Below, one piece after another: positions 1 to 12,480 of a DNA stretch of 51,403 nucleotides. Numbering within the stretch: position 1 is the first letter of the stretch; the number at the start of each line of letters is the position of its first letter. Both the position numbers and the translations under genes were made by a program. The notes beneath the pieces were generated by a model, which was not told where the DNA came from, did no database searches, and worked only from the letters and a program-made list of their open reading frames with translations. This DNA is from Saccoglossus kowalevskii (lineage: Eukaryota; Hemichordata; Enteropneusta; Harrimaniidae), in NCBI RefSeq assembly GCF_000003605.2, contig NW_003139636.1, forward strand, positions 1 through 51,403, read 5' to 3'.

Positions 1-196
1 TACCCAAGAACTACATACAGGATACGTTAAGACATACCCCATGAACATCAGCTGATGGGTAAATCACACTATTACCCAAGCTACATACAGGATACGTTAA
101 GACATACCCCATGAACATTAGCTGATGGGTAAATCACACTATTACCCAAGACTACATACAGTCTACGTGAAGACATACGCCATGAATATTAGCTGA

Positions 197-219
197 TGGG
201 TAAATCACACTATTACCCA
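197..219. other. Boundary dyad TGGGTAA-N9-TTACCCA (example of a per-monomer element)
   Basis: TGGGTAA at 197-203 and its exact reverse complement TTACCCA at 213-219 flank a 9-base spacer across the monomer boundary. Nearly every monomer has it. It could form a 7-bp hairpin or be a symmetric protein site; neither is shown. W, V, Z and a types break it (TTAACCA, TAGGTAA, TTATCCA), and I saw no compensating changes. Confidence 0.75.
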
Positions 220-354
220 AGACTACATACAGGATACGTGAAGACATACCCCATGAATATTAGCTGATGGGTAAATCACACTGGTACCCAAGACTACATA
301 CAGGATACGTGAAGACATACCCATGAATATTTGCTGATGGGTAAATCACACTAT

Positions 355-425
355 TACCCAAGACTACATACAGGATACGTGAAGACATACCCCATGAATA
401 TTAGCTGATGGGTAAATCACACTAT
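355..425 (+). repeat. Reference 71-bp monomer (type N)
   Basis: This copy matches the majority base at essentially all positions and serves as reference for the letter types. Diagnostic positions counted from its T1: 2-5 (ACCC; variants ACGC, AACC, ATCC), 8-10 (GAC; GGC, CGC, TAC, AAC), 17-20 (CAGG; CATG, CACG, CAGT), 24-27 (CGTG; CGCG, CGTT, CGGG, CACG, CGCA), 30-32 (GAC; GAG, AAC), 36-40 (CCCC or CCC), 42-49 (GAATATTA; GAACATTA, GAAAATTA, GGATATTA, AATATCA) and 50-58 (AGCTGATGG; AGGTGATGG, TGCTGATGG, AACTGATGG, AGCTGATAG). Confidence 0.95.
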
Positions 426-989
426 TACCCAAGGCTACATACAGGATACGCGAAGACATACCTATGAATATTAGGTGATGGGTAAATCACACTATTACCC
501 AAGACTACATACAGGATACGTGAAGACATACCCATGAATATTAGCTGATGGGTAAATCACACTATTACCCAAGACTACATACAGGATACGTGAAAACATA
601 CCCCATGAATATTAGCTGATGGGTAAATCACACTATTACCCAAGACTACATACAGGATACGTGAAAACATACCCCATGAATATTAGCTGATGGGTAAATC
701 ACACTATTACCCAAGACTACATACAGGATACGTGAAGACATACCCATGAATATTTGCTGATGGGTAAATCACACTATTACCCAAGACTACATACAGGACA
801 CGTGAAGACATACCCCATGAAAATTAGCTGATGGGTAAATCACACTATTACCCAACGCTACATACAGGATACGCGAAGACATACCCATGGATATTAGGTG
901 ATGGGTAAATCGCACTATTACGCAAGACTACATACAGGATACGTTAAGACATAACCCATGAATATTAGGTGATGGGTAAATCACACTAT

Positions 990-3300
990 TACCCAAGACT
1001 GCATACAGGATACGCGAAGACATACCCATGAATATTAGGTGATGGGTAAATCACACTATTACGCAAGACTACATACAGGATACGTTAAGACATACCCCAT
1101 GAATATTAGGTGATGGGTAAATCACACTATTACCCAAGACTACATACAGGATACGTGAAGACATACCCCATGAATATTAGCTGATGGGTAAATCACACTA
1201 TTACCCAAGACTACATACAGGATACGTGAAAACATACCCCATGAATATTAGCTGATGGGTAAATCACACTATTACCCAAGACTACATACAGGATACGTGA
1301 AAACATACCCCATGAATATTAGCTGATAGGTAAATCACACTATTACCCAAGACTACATACAGGTTACGTGAAGACATACCCATGAATATTTGCTGATGGG
1401 TAAATCACACTATTACCCAAGACTACATACAGGATACGTGAAAACATACCCCATGAATATTAGCTGATAGGTAAATCACACTATTACCCAAGACTACATA
1501 CAGGATACGTGAAGACATACCTATGAATATTTGCTGATGGGTAAATCACACTATTACCCAAGACTACATACTGGACACGTGAAGACATACCCCATGAAAA
1601 TTAGCTGGTGGGTAAATCACACTATTACCCAAGGCTACATACAGGATACGCGAAGACATACCCATGGATATTAGGTGATGGGTAAATCGCACTATTACGC
1701 AAGACTACATACAGGATACGTTAAGACATAACCCATGAATATTAGGTGATGGGTAAATCACACTATTACGCAAGACTACATACAGGATACGTTAAGACAT
1801 ACCCCATGAATATTAGGTGATGGGTAAATCACACTATTACCCAAGACTACATACAGGATACGTGAAGACATACCCCATGAATATTAGCTGATGGGTAAAT
1901 CACACTATTACCCAAGACTACATACAGGATACGTGAAGACATACCCATGAATATTAGCTGATGGGTAAATCACACTATTACCCAAGACTACATACAGGAT
2001 ACGTGAAAACATACCCCATGAACATTAGCTGATGAGTAAATCACACTATTACCCAAGACTACATACAGGATACGTGAAAACATACCCCATGAATATTAGC
2101 TGATAGGTAAATCACACTATTACCCAAGACTACATACAGGATACGTGAAGACATACCCATGAATATTTGCTGATGGGTAAATCACACAATTACCCAAGAC
2201 TACATACAGGACACGTGAAGACATACCCCATGAAAATTAGCTGATGGGTAAATCACACTATACCCAAGGCTACATACAGGATACGCGAAGACATACCCAT
2301 GAATATTAGGTGATGGGTAAATCACACTATTACGCAAGACTACATACAGGATACGTTAAGACATACCCCATGAATATTAGGTGATGGGTAAATCACACTA
2401 TTACCCAAGACTACATACAGGATACGTGAAGACATACCCCATGAATATTAGCTGATGGGTAAATCACACTATTACCCAAGACTACATACAGGATACGTGA
2501 AGACATACCCATGAATATTAGCTGATGGGTAAATCACACTATTACCCAAGACTACATACAGGATACGTGAAAACATACCCCATGAATATTAGCTGATGGG
2601 TAAATCACACTATTACCCAAGACTACATACAGGATACGTGAAAACATACCCCATGAATATTAGCTGATAGGTAAATCACACTATTACCCAAGACTACATA
2701 CAGGATACGTGAAGACATACCCATGAATATTTGCTGATGGGTAAATCACACTATTACCCAAGACTACATACAGGACACGTGAAGACATACCCCATGAAAA
2801 TTAGCTGATGGGTAAATCACACTATTACCCAAGGCTACATACAGGATACGCGAAGACATACCCATGGATATTAGGTGATGGGTAAATCGCACTATTACGC
2901 AAGACTACATACAGGATACGTTAAGACATAACCCATGAATATTAGATGATGGGTAAATCACACTATTACCCAAGACTGCATACAGGATACGTGAAGACAT
3001 ACCCATGAATATTAGCTGATGGGTAAATCACACTATTACCCAACGCTACATACAGGATACGCGAAGTCATACCCATGAATATTAGGTGATGGGTAAATCA
3101 CACTATTACCCAAGACTACATACAGGATACGTTAAGACATACCCCATGAACATTAGCTGATGAGTAAATCACACTATTACCCAAGACTACATACAGGATA
3201 CGTGAAGACATACCCCATGAATATTAGCTGATGGGTAAATCACACTATTACCCAAGACTACATACAGGATACGCGAAGACATACCCATGAATATTAGGTG
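990..3300. repeat. Satellite, A-to-G monomers in shortened HOR order
   Basis: Monomers are mostly types A, B, C, D, E, F and G in the 12-mer order, but H, I and J are absent. Several G copies read CATAACCCATG instead of CATACCCCATG, and F copies read either ACGC or GGC near the start. The repeated runs B-C-D-E-F-G near 1200-1800 and 2560-2960 look like a shortened relative of the 846-bp unit. An E copy near 1571 carries CTGGACACGTG, shared with 33957, 38762 and 50968. No other content is seen. Confidence 0.75.
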
Positions 3301-3458
3301 ATGGGTAAATCACACTATTAACCAAGACAACATACAGGATACACGAAGAAATACACATGAATATTAGCTAATGGGTAAATCACACTATTACCCAAGACTA
3401 CATATAGGATACGCAAAGACATACCCATAAATATCAGCTGATGGGTAATTCACACTAT

Positions 3459-4093
3459 TACCCAAGACTACATACATGATACGCGAAGAGATACCCCATG
3501 AACATTAGCTGATGGGTAAGTCACACTATTACCCAAGACTACATACATGATACGCGAAGACATACCCCATGAATATTAGCTGATGGGTAAATCACACTAT
3601 TACCCAAGACTACATACAGGATACGTGAAGACATACCCCATGAATATTAGCTAATGGGTAAGTCACACTATTACCCAAGACTACATACAGGATACGCGAA
3701 GACATACCCCATGAACATTAGCTGATGGGTAAGTCACACTATTACCCAAGACTACATACAGGTTACGCGAAGACATACCCATGAATATTAGGTGATGGGT
3801 AAATCACACTATTACCCAAGACTACATACAGGATACGGGAAGACACACGCCAAGAATATTAGCTGATGGGTAAATTACACTATTAACCAAGACTACATAC
3901 AGGATACGCGAAGACATACCCATGAATATTAGGTGATGGGTAAATCACACTATTAACCAAGACAACATACAGGATACACGAAGAAATACCCATGAATATT
4001 AGCTAATGGGTAAATCACACTATTACCCAAGACTACATATAGGATACGCAAAGACATACCCATGAATATTAGCTGATGGGTTATTCACACTAT
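3459..4093. repeat. 9-monomer HOR unit (635 bp), P to X
   Basis: The unit starts with type P, tagged by ACATGATACGCGAAGAGATA and GGGTAAGTC, followed by Q, R (CTAATGGGTAAG), S (GAACATT), T, U (ATACGGGAAGACACACGCC), V (TTAACCAAG), W (ACACGAAGAAATA) and X (CATATAGG). The P tag at 3488 recurs at 4123, exactly 635 bp later. The second monomer keeps the CATG of P, a small local exchange. Confidence 0.9.
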
Positions 4094-4890
4094 TACCCAA
4101 GACTACATACATGATACGCGAAGAGATACCCCATGAACATTAGCTGATGGGTAAGTCACACTATTACCCAAGACTACATACAGGATACGCGAAGACATAC
4201 CCCATGAATATTAGCTGATGGGTAAATCACACTATTACCCAAGACTACATACAGGATACGCGAAGACATACCCATGAATATTAGGTGATGGGTAAATCAC
4301 ACTATTACCCAAAACTACATACAGGATACGCGAAGACACACCCCATGAATATTAGCTGATGGGTAAATCACACTATTACCCAAGACTACATACAGGATAC
4401 GCGAAGACATACCCATGAATATTAGCTGATGGGTAAATCACGCTATTACCCAAAGCTACATACAGGATACGCGAAGACATACGCCATGAATATTAGCTGA
4501 TGGGTAAATCACACTATTACCCAAGGCTACATACAGTATACGCGAAGACATACCCATGAATATCAGCTGATGGGTAAATCACACTATTACCCAAGGCTAC
4601 ATACAGGATACGCGAAGACATACCCATGAATATTAGGTGATGGGTAAATCACACTATTACGCAAGACTACATACAGGATACGTTAAGACATACCCCATGA
4701 ATATTAGGTGATGGGTAAATCACACTATTACCCAAGACTACATACAGGATACGTGAAGACATACCCATGAATATTAGCTGATGGGTAAATCACACTATTA
4801 CCCAAGGCTACATACAGTATACGCGAAGATATACCCATGAATATTAGGTGATGGGTAAATCACACTATTACCCAAGCCTACATACAGGAT
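4094..4890. repeat. Satellite, P-Q then CACACC/CAGTATA monomers
   Basis: After P and Q the order changes to T, a monomer with CAAAACTAC and GACACACCCC, a CACGCTAT-ended monomer, one with CAAAGCTAC and CATACGCC, one with ACAGTATACGCG, then GGC/CGCG and G types. Related runs occur near 18550-18840, 20320-20700, 36640-37060 and 41210-41590, so this is a recurring module of about seven monomers. Confidence 0.75.
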
Positions 4891-5717
4891 ACGTTAAGAC
4901 ATACCCCATGAACATTAGCTGATGGGTAAATCACACTATTACCCAAGACTACATACAGTCTACGTGAAGACATACCCCATGAATATTAGCTGATGGGTAA
5001 ATCACACTATTACCCAAGACTACATACAGGATACGTTAAGACATACCCCATGAACATTAGCTGATGGGTAAATCACACTATTACCCAAGCCTACATACAG
5101 GATACGTTAAGACATACCCCATGAACATTAGCTGATGGGTAAATCACACTATTACCCAAGACTACATACAGTCTACGTGAAGACATACCCCATGAATATT
5201 AGCTGATGGGTAAATCACACTATTACCCAAGACTACATACAGGATACGTGAAGACATACCCCATGAATATTAGCTGATGGGTAAATCACACTATTACCCA
5301 AGACTACATACAGGATACGTGAAGACATACCCATGAATATTTGCTGATGGGTAAATCACACTATTACCCAAGACTACATACAGGATACGTGAAGACATAC
5401 CCCATGAATATTAGCTGATGGGTAAATCACACTATTACCCAAGGCTACATACAGGATACGCGAAGACATACCTATGAATATTAGGTGATGGGTAAATCAC
5501 ACTATTACCCAAGACTACATACAGGATACGTGAAGACATACCCATGAATATTAGCTGATGGGTAAATCACACTATTACCCAAGACTACATACAGGATACG
5601 TGAAAACATACCCCATGAATATTAGCTGATGGGTAAATCACACTATTACCCAAGACTACATACAGGATACGTGAAAACATACCCCATGAATGTTAGCTGA
5701 TGGGTAAATCACACTAT
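4891..5717. repeat. GTCTACG-type block, second copy
   Basis: It contains two O monomers (CAGTCTACG at 4956 and 5169). From 5011 to 5717 it is collinear with 1-707 at an offset of 5010 bp: the O marker (161 and 5171) and the CCTATG marker of type K (461 and 5471) have the same spacing. It lacks the GGTACC variant of the first copy. At 5718 the order switches to T-W-X-P, the tail of the 9-mer. Confidence 0.8.
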
Positions 5718-5927
5718 TACCCAAGACTACATACAGGATACGCGAAGACATACCCATGAATATTAGGTGATGGGTAAATCACACTATTAACCAAGACAAC
5801 ATACAGGATACACGAAGAAATACCCATGAATATTAGCTAATGGGTAAATCACACTATTACCCAAGACTACATATAGGATACGCAAAGACATACCCATAAA
5901 TATCAGCTGATGGGTAATTCACACCAT

Positions 5928-6562
5928 TACCCAAGACTACATACATGATACGCGAAGAGATACCCCATGAACATTAGCTGATGGGTAAGTCACACTATTA
6001 TCCAAGACTACATACAGGATACGCGAAGACATACCCCATGAATATTAGCTGATGGGTAAATCACACTATTACCCAAGACTACATACAGGATACGTGAAGA
6101 CATACCTCATGAATATTAGCTGATGGGTAAGTCACACTATTACCCAAGACTACATACAGGATACGCGAAGACATACCCCATGAACATTAGCTGATGGGTA
6201 AGTCACACTATTACCCAAGACTACATACAGGATACGCGAAGACATACCCATGAATATTAGGTGATGGGTAAATCACACTATTACCCAAGACTACATACAG
6301 GATACGGGAAGACACACGCCAAGAATATTAGCTGATGGGTAAATTACACTATTAACCAAGACTACATACAGGATACGCGAAGACATACCCATGAATATTA
6401 GGTGATGGGTAAATCACACTATTAACCAAGACAACATACAGGATGCACGAAGAAATACCCATGAATATTAGCTAATGGGTAAATCACACTATTACCCAAG
6501 ACTACATATAGGATACGCAAAGACATACCCATGAATATTAGCTGATGGGTAATTCACACTAT
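5928..6562. repeat. 9-monomer HOR unit (635 bp)
   Basis: Second full P-to-X unit. The P tag GAGATA lies at 5957 and 6592, again 635 bp apart. Differences from the 3459 unit include CATACCTCATG in the R monomer, loss of the R-type CTAATGG there, and ACATACAGGATGCACG in W. The preceding monomers T-W-X (5718-5927) are the end of a further, truncated 9-mer. Confidence 0.9.
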
Positions 6563-7905
6563 TACCCAAGACTACATACATGATACGCGAAGAGATACCC
6601 CATAAACATTAGCTGATGGGTAAGTCACACTATTACCCAAGACTACATACAGGATACGTGAAGACATACCCCATGAATATTAGCTGATGGGTAAATGACA
6701 CTATTACCCAAGACTACATACAGGATACGTGAAGACATACCCATGCATATTTGCTGATGGGTAAATCACACTATTACCCAAGACTACATACAGGACACGT
6801 GAAGACATACCCCATGAATATTAGCTGATGGGTAAATCACACTATTACCCAAGGCTACATACAGGATACGCGAAGACATACCCATGAATATTAGGTGATG
6901 GGTAAATCTCACTATTACGCAATACTACGTACACGATACGTTAAGACATACCCCATGAATATTAGGTGATGGGTAAATCACACTATTACCCAAGACTACA
7001 TACAGGATACGCGAAGACATACTCCATGAATATTTGTTGATGGGTAAATCACACTATTACCCAAGACTACATACAGGATACGCGAAGACATACCCCATGA
7101 ATATTAGGTGATGGGTAAATCACACTATTACCCAAGGCTACATACAGGATACGCGAAGACATACCCCATGAATATTAGCTGATGGGTAAATCACTCTATT
7201 ACCCAAGACTACATACAGAATTCGCGAAGACATACCCGACGAATATTAGCTGATGGGTAAATCACACTATTACCCAAGGCTACATACAGGATACGCGAAG
7301 ACATACCCATGAATATTAGCTGATGGGTAATTCACACTATTACCCAAGACTACATACATGATACGCAAAGAGATACCCCATGAACATTAGCTGATGGGTA
7401 AGTCACACTATTACCCAAGACTACATACAGGATACGCGAAGACATACCCCATGAATATTAGCTGATGGGTAAATCACACTATTACCCAAGACTACATACA
7501 GGATACGTGAAGACATACCCCATGAATATTAGCTGATGGGTAAATCACACTATTACCCAAGACTACATACAGGATACGTGAAGACATACCCATGAATATT
7601 TGCTGATGGGTAAATCACACTATTACCCAAGACTACATACAGGATACGTGAAGACATACCCATGAATATTAGCTGATGGGTAAATCACACTATTACCCAA
7701 GGCTACATACAGGATACGCGAAGATATACCCATGAATATTAGGTGATGGGTAAATCACACTATTACCCAAGACTACATACAGGATACGTTAAGACATACC
7801 CCATGAACATTAGCTGATGGGTAAATCACACTATCACGCAAGCCTACATACAGGATACGTTAAGACATACCCCATGAACATTAGCTGATGGGTAAATCAC
7901 ACTAT
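6563..7905. repeat. Satellite mosaic with GCATATT, CAATAC and TTTGTTG monomers
   Basis: After a further P monomer the run is N (GACACTAT ending), D with CCATGCATATT, E-like (GACACGTG), GGC/CGCG, J (CAATACTACGTACACG), a monomer with TATTTGTTG, and others. This order recurs twice near 23095-24290. One monomer near 7205-7240 is unusually diverged (CAGAATTCGCG, then CCCGACGAAT). P, Q, N, D, A and M types follow from about 7340. Confidence 0.7.
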
Positions 7906-8889
7906 TACCCAAGACTACATACAGTCTACGTGAAGACATACCCCATGAATATTAGCCGATGGGTAAATCACACTATTACCCAAGACTACATACAGGATAC
8001 GTGAATACATACCCCATGAATATTAGCTGATGGGTAAATCACACTATTACCCAAGACTACATATAGGATACGTGAAGACATACCCATGAATATTTGCTGA
8101 TGGGTAAATCACACTATTACCCAAGGCTACATACAGGATACGCGAAGACATACCCATGAATATTAGGTGATGGGTAAATCACACTATTATACAAGACTAC
8201 ATACAGGATACGTTAAGACATACCCCATGAATATTAGGTGATGGGTAAATCACACTATTACCCAAGACTACATACAGGATACGTGAAGACATACCCATGA
8301 ATATTAGCTGATGGGTAAATCACACTATTACCCAAGGCTACATACAGGATACGCGAAGATATACCCATGAATATTAGGTGATGGGTAAATCACACTATTA
8401 CCCAAGACTACATACAGGATACGTTAAGACATACCCCATGAACATTAGCTGATGGGTAAATCACCCTATCACCCAAGCCTACATACAGGATACGTTAAGA
8501 CATACCCCATGAACATTAGCTGATGGGTAAATCACACTATTACCCAAGACTACATACAGTCTACGTGAAGACATACCCCATGAATATTAGCCGATGGGTA
8601 AATCACACTATTACCCAAGACTACATACAGGATACGTGAATACATACCCCATGAATATTAGCTGATGGGTAAATCACACTATTACCCAAGACTACATACA
8701 GGATACGTGAAGACATACCCATGAATATTAGCTGATGGTAAATCACACTATACCAAGGCTACATACAGGATACGCGAAGACATACCCATGAAAATTAGGT
8801 GATGGGTAAATCACACTATTACGCAAAACTACATACAGGATACGTAAGACATACCCCATGAATATTAGGTGATGGGTAAATCACACTAT
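7906..8889. repeat. GTCTACG-type unit, 635-bp tandem step
   Basis: O monomers begin at 7906 and 8541, so nine monomers make one 635-bp step. The equal length to the P-to-X 9-mer is coincidental, because the monomer types differ. Both copies carry GTGAATACATACC in the next monomer and a CTATCAC junction before the GCC-type monomer. The same tags recur near 27443-27620. The second copy is broken by single-base deletions (see 8731-8850). Confidence 0.75.
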
Positions 8890-9313
8890 TACCCAAGACT
8901 ACATACATGATACGCGAAGAGATACCCCATGAACATTAGCTGATGGGTAAGTCACACTATTACCCAAGACTACATACAGGATACGCGAAGACATACCCCA
9001 TGAATATTAGCTGATGGGTAAATCACACTATTACCCAAGAATACATACAGGATACGGGAAGACAAACCCCATGAATATTAGCTGATGGGTAAATCACACT
9101 ATTACCCAAGACTACATACAGGATACGCGAAGACATACCCATGAATATTAGGTGATAGGTAAATCACGCTATTATCCAAGACAACATACAGGATACGCGA
9201 AGACATACGCCATGAATATTAGCAAATGGGTAAATCACACTATTACCCAAGGCTACATACAGGATACGCAAAGACATACCCATGAATATCAGCTGATGGG
9301 TAATTCACACTAT
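8890..9313. repeat. Diverged 6-monomer HOR unit (424 bp)
   Basis: P tags place monomers at 8890 and 9314, 424 bp apart, with P-Q-Y-like order. The third monomer has ATACGGGAAGACAAACC, the fourth GATAGGTAAATCACGC, the fifth TATCCAAGACAAC and AGCAAATGG, and the sixth ATATCAGCTG. It is a relative of the 6-mers at 33305 and 34716, with W-like changes in the fifth monomer. Confidence 0.75.
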
Positions 9314-12300
9314 TACCCAAGACTACATACATGATACGCGAAGAGATACCCCATGAACATTAGCTGATGGCTAAGTCACACTATTACCCAAGACTACATA
9401 CAGGATACGCGAAGACATACCCCATGAATATTAGCTGATGGGTAAATCACACTATTACCCAAGAATACATACAGGATACGTGAAGACATACCCCATGAAT
9501 ATTAGCTGATGGGTAAATCACACTATTACCCAAGACTACATACAGGATACGTGAAAACATACCCCATGAATATTAGCTGATAGGTAAATCACACTATTAC
9601 CCAAGACTACATACAGGATACGTGAAGACATACCCATGAATATTTGCTGATGGGTAAATCACACTATTACCCAAGACTACATACAGGACACGTGAAGACA
9701 TACCCCATGAAAATTAGCTGATGGGTAAATCACACTATTACCCAACGCTACATACAGGATACGCGAAGACATACCCATGAATATTAGGTGATGGGTAAAT
9801 CATACTATTACCCAAGACTACATACAGGATACGTTAAGACATACCCCATGAACATTAGCTGATGAGTAAATCACACTATTACCCAAGACTACATACAGGA
9901 TACGTGAAGACATACCCCATGAATATTAGCTGATGGGTAAATCACACTATTACCCAAGACTACATACAGGATACGCGAAGACATACCCATGAATATTAGG
10001 TGATGGGTAAATCATACTATTACCCAAGACTACATACAGGATACGTTAAGACATACCCCATGAACATTAGCTGATGAGTAAATCACACTATTACCCAAGA
10101 CTACATACAGGATACGTGAAGACATACCCCATGAATATTAGCTGATGGGTAAATCACACTATTACCCAAGACTACATACAGGATACGCGAAGACATACCC
10201 ATGAATATTAGGTGATGGGTAATTCACACTATTACCCAAGACTACATACATGATACGCGAAGAGATACCCCATGAACATTAGCTGATGGGTAAGTCACAC
10301 TATTACCCAAGACTACATACAGGATACGCGAAGACATACCCCATGAATATTAGCTGATGGGTAAATCACACTATTACCCAACGCTACATACAGGATACGC
10401 GAAGACATACCCATGGATATTAGGTGATGGGTAAATCGCACTATTACGCAAGACTACATACAGGATACGTTAAGACATACCCCATGAATATTAGGTGATG
10501 GGTAAATCACACTATTACCCAAGACTACATACAGGATACGTGAAGACATACCCATGAATATTAACTGATGGGTAAATCACACTATTACCCAACGCTACAT
10601 ACAGGATACGCGAAGACATACCCATGAATATTAGGTGATGGGTAAATCATACTATTACCCAAGACTACATACAGGATACGTTAAGACATACCCCATGAAC
10701 ATTAGCTGATGAGTAAATCACACTATTACCCAAGACTACATACAGGATACGTGAAGACATACCCCATGAATATTAGCTGATGGGTAAATGACACTATTAC
10801 CCAAGACTACATACAGGATACGTGAAGACATACCCATGCATATTTGCTGATGGGTAAATCACACAATTACCCAAGACTACATACAGGACACGTGAAGACA
10901 TACCCCATGAATATTAGCTGATGGGTAAATCACACTATTACCCAAGGCTGCATACAGGATACGCGAAGACATACCCATGAATATTAGGTGATCGGGTAAA
11001 TCACACTATTACGCAAGACTACATACAGGATACGTTAAGACATACCCCATGAATATTAGGTGATGGGTAAATCACACTATTACCCAAGACTACATACAGG
11101 ATACGTGAAGACATACCCCATGAATATTAGCTGATGGGTAAATCACACTATTACCCAAGACTACATACAGGATACGTGAAGACATACCCATGAATATTAG
11201 CTGATGGGTAAATCACACTATTACCCAAGACTACATACAGGATACGTGAAAACATACCCCATGAATATTAGCTGATTGGTAAATCACACTATTACCCAAG
11301 ACTACATACAGGATACGTGAAAACATACCCCATGAATATTAGCTGATAGGTAAATCACACTATTACCCAAGACTACATACAGGATACGTGAAGACATACC
11401 CATAAATATTTGCTGATAGGTAAATCACGCTATTATCCAAAGCTACATACAGGATACGCGAAGACATACGCCATGAATATTAGCTGATGGGTAAATCACA
11501 CTATTACGCAAGGCTACATACAGGATACGCGAAGACATACCCATGAATATCAGCTGATGGGTAATTCACACTATTACCCAAGACTACATACATGATACGC
11601 GAAGAGATACCCCATGAACATTAGCTGATGGGTAAGTCACACTATTACCCAAGACTACATACAGGATACGCGAAGACATACCCCATGAATATTAGCTGAT
11701 GGGTAAATCACACTATTACCCAAGAATACATACAGGATACGTGAAGACATACCCCATGAATATTAGCTGATGGGTAAATCACACTATTACCCAAGACTAC
11801 ATACAGGATACGTGAAGACATACCCCATGAATATTAGCTGATGGGTAAATCACACTATTACCCTAGCTACATACAGGATACGCGAAGACATACCTATGAT
11901 TATTAGTGATGGGTAAATCACACTATTACCCAAGACTACATACAGGATACGTGAAGACATACCCCATGAATATTAGCTGATGGGTAAATCACACTAAACC
12001 CAAGGCTACATACAGGATACGCGAAGACATACCCATGAATATTAGGTGATGGGTAAATCACACTATTACGCAAGACTACATACAGGATACGTTAAGACAT
12101 ACCCCATGAATATTAGGTGATGGGTAAATCACACTATTACCCAAGACTACATACATGATACGCGAAGAGATACCCCATGAACATTAGCTGATGGGTAAGT
12201 CACACTATTACCCAAGACTACATACAGGATACGCGAAGACATACCCATGGATATTAGGTGATGGGTAAATCGCACTATTACGCAAGACTACATACAGGAT

Positions 12301-12480
12301 ACGTTAAGACATACCCCATGAATATTAGGTGATGGGTAAATCACACTATTACCCAAGACTACATACAGGATACGTGAAGACATACCCATGAATATTAACT
12401 GATGGGTAAATCACACTATTACCCAAGGCTACATACAGGATACGCAAAGACATACCCATGAATAGTAGGTGATAGGTAAA
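9314..12480. repeat. Satellite mosaic, L-M-N-T-P runs
   Basis: Short runs from different HORs alternate here. The commonest is L (CAACGC, CGCG), M (CGTTAAG, GAACATT, GATGAGTAAATC), N, T, P, seen near 9740-10300 and 10585-10800, often with CATACTATTACCC at the L-M junction. F-G-H fragments (near 10380-10580 and 12230-12420), a P-Q-Y fragment from 11575 and an indel-rich patch at 11860-12000 are also present. No flanking or unique DNA is seen. Confidence 0.7.

Larger units (their letters stand above)
1..989. repeat. GTCTACG-type block, first copy
   Basis: Fourteen monomers in the order M-like, M-like, O (CAGTCTACGTG at 159), N, D, N, K, A, B, B, D, E, F and G-like. It carries two rare variants: a CGCC in the O monomer and GGTACC at 283-288 where other monomers read ATTACC. 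The same order and variants recur at 24553-25541. The first 707 bp also recur at 5011-5717. The opening monomer has one extra A and the next lacks one base, so register is kept. Confidence 0.85.

Noticed and set aside
197-219. Telomere repeat (GGGTAA / TTACCC)
   Set aside because: The motif appears once per 70/71 bp and is not a rotation of TTAGGG, nor tandem at a short period.
7205-7245. CENP-B box
   Set aside because: TTCGCGAAG...ACCCG looks partly similar, but the required A and CGGG positions do not fit, and it is in a single diverged monomer.
9152-9334. 60-codon forward reading frame
   Set aside because: It spans about 2.6 satellite monomers and its residues follow the repeat. It is chance readthrough in a diverged 6-mer unit.
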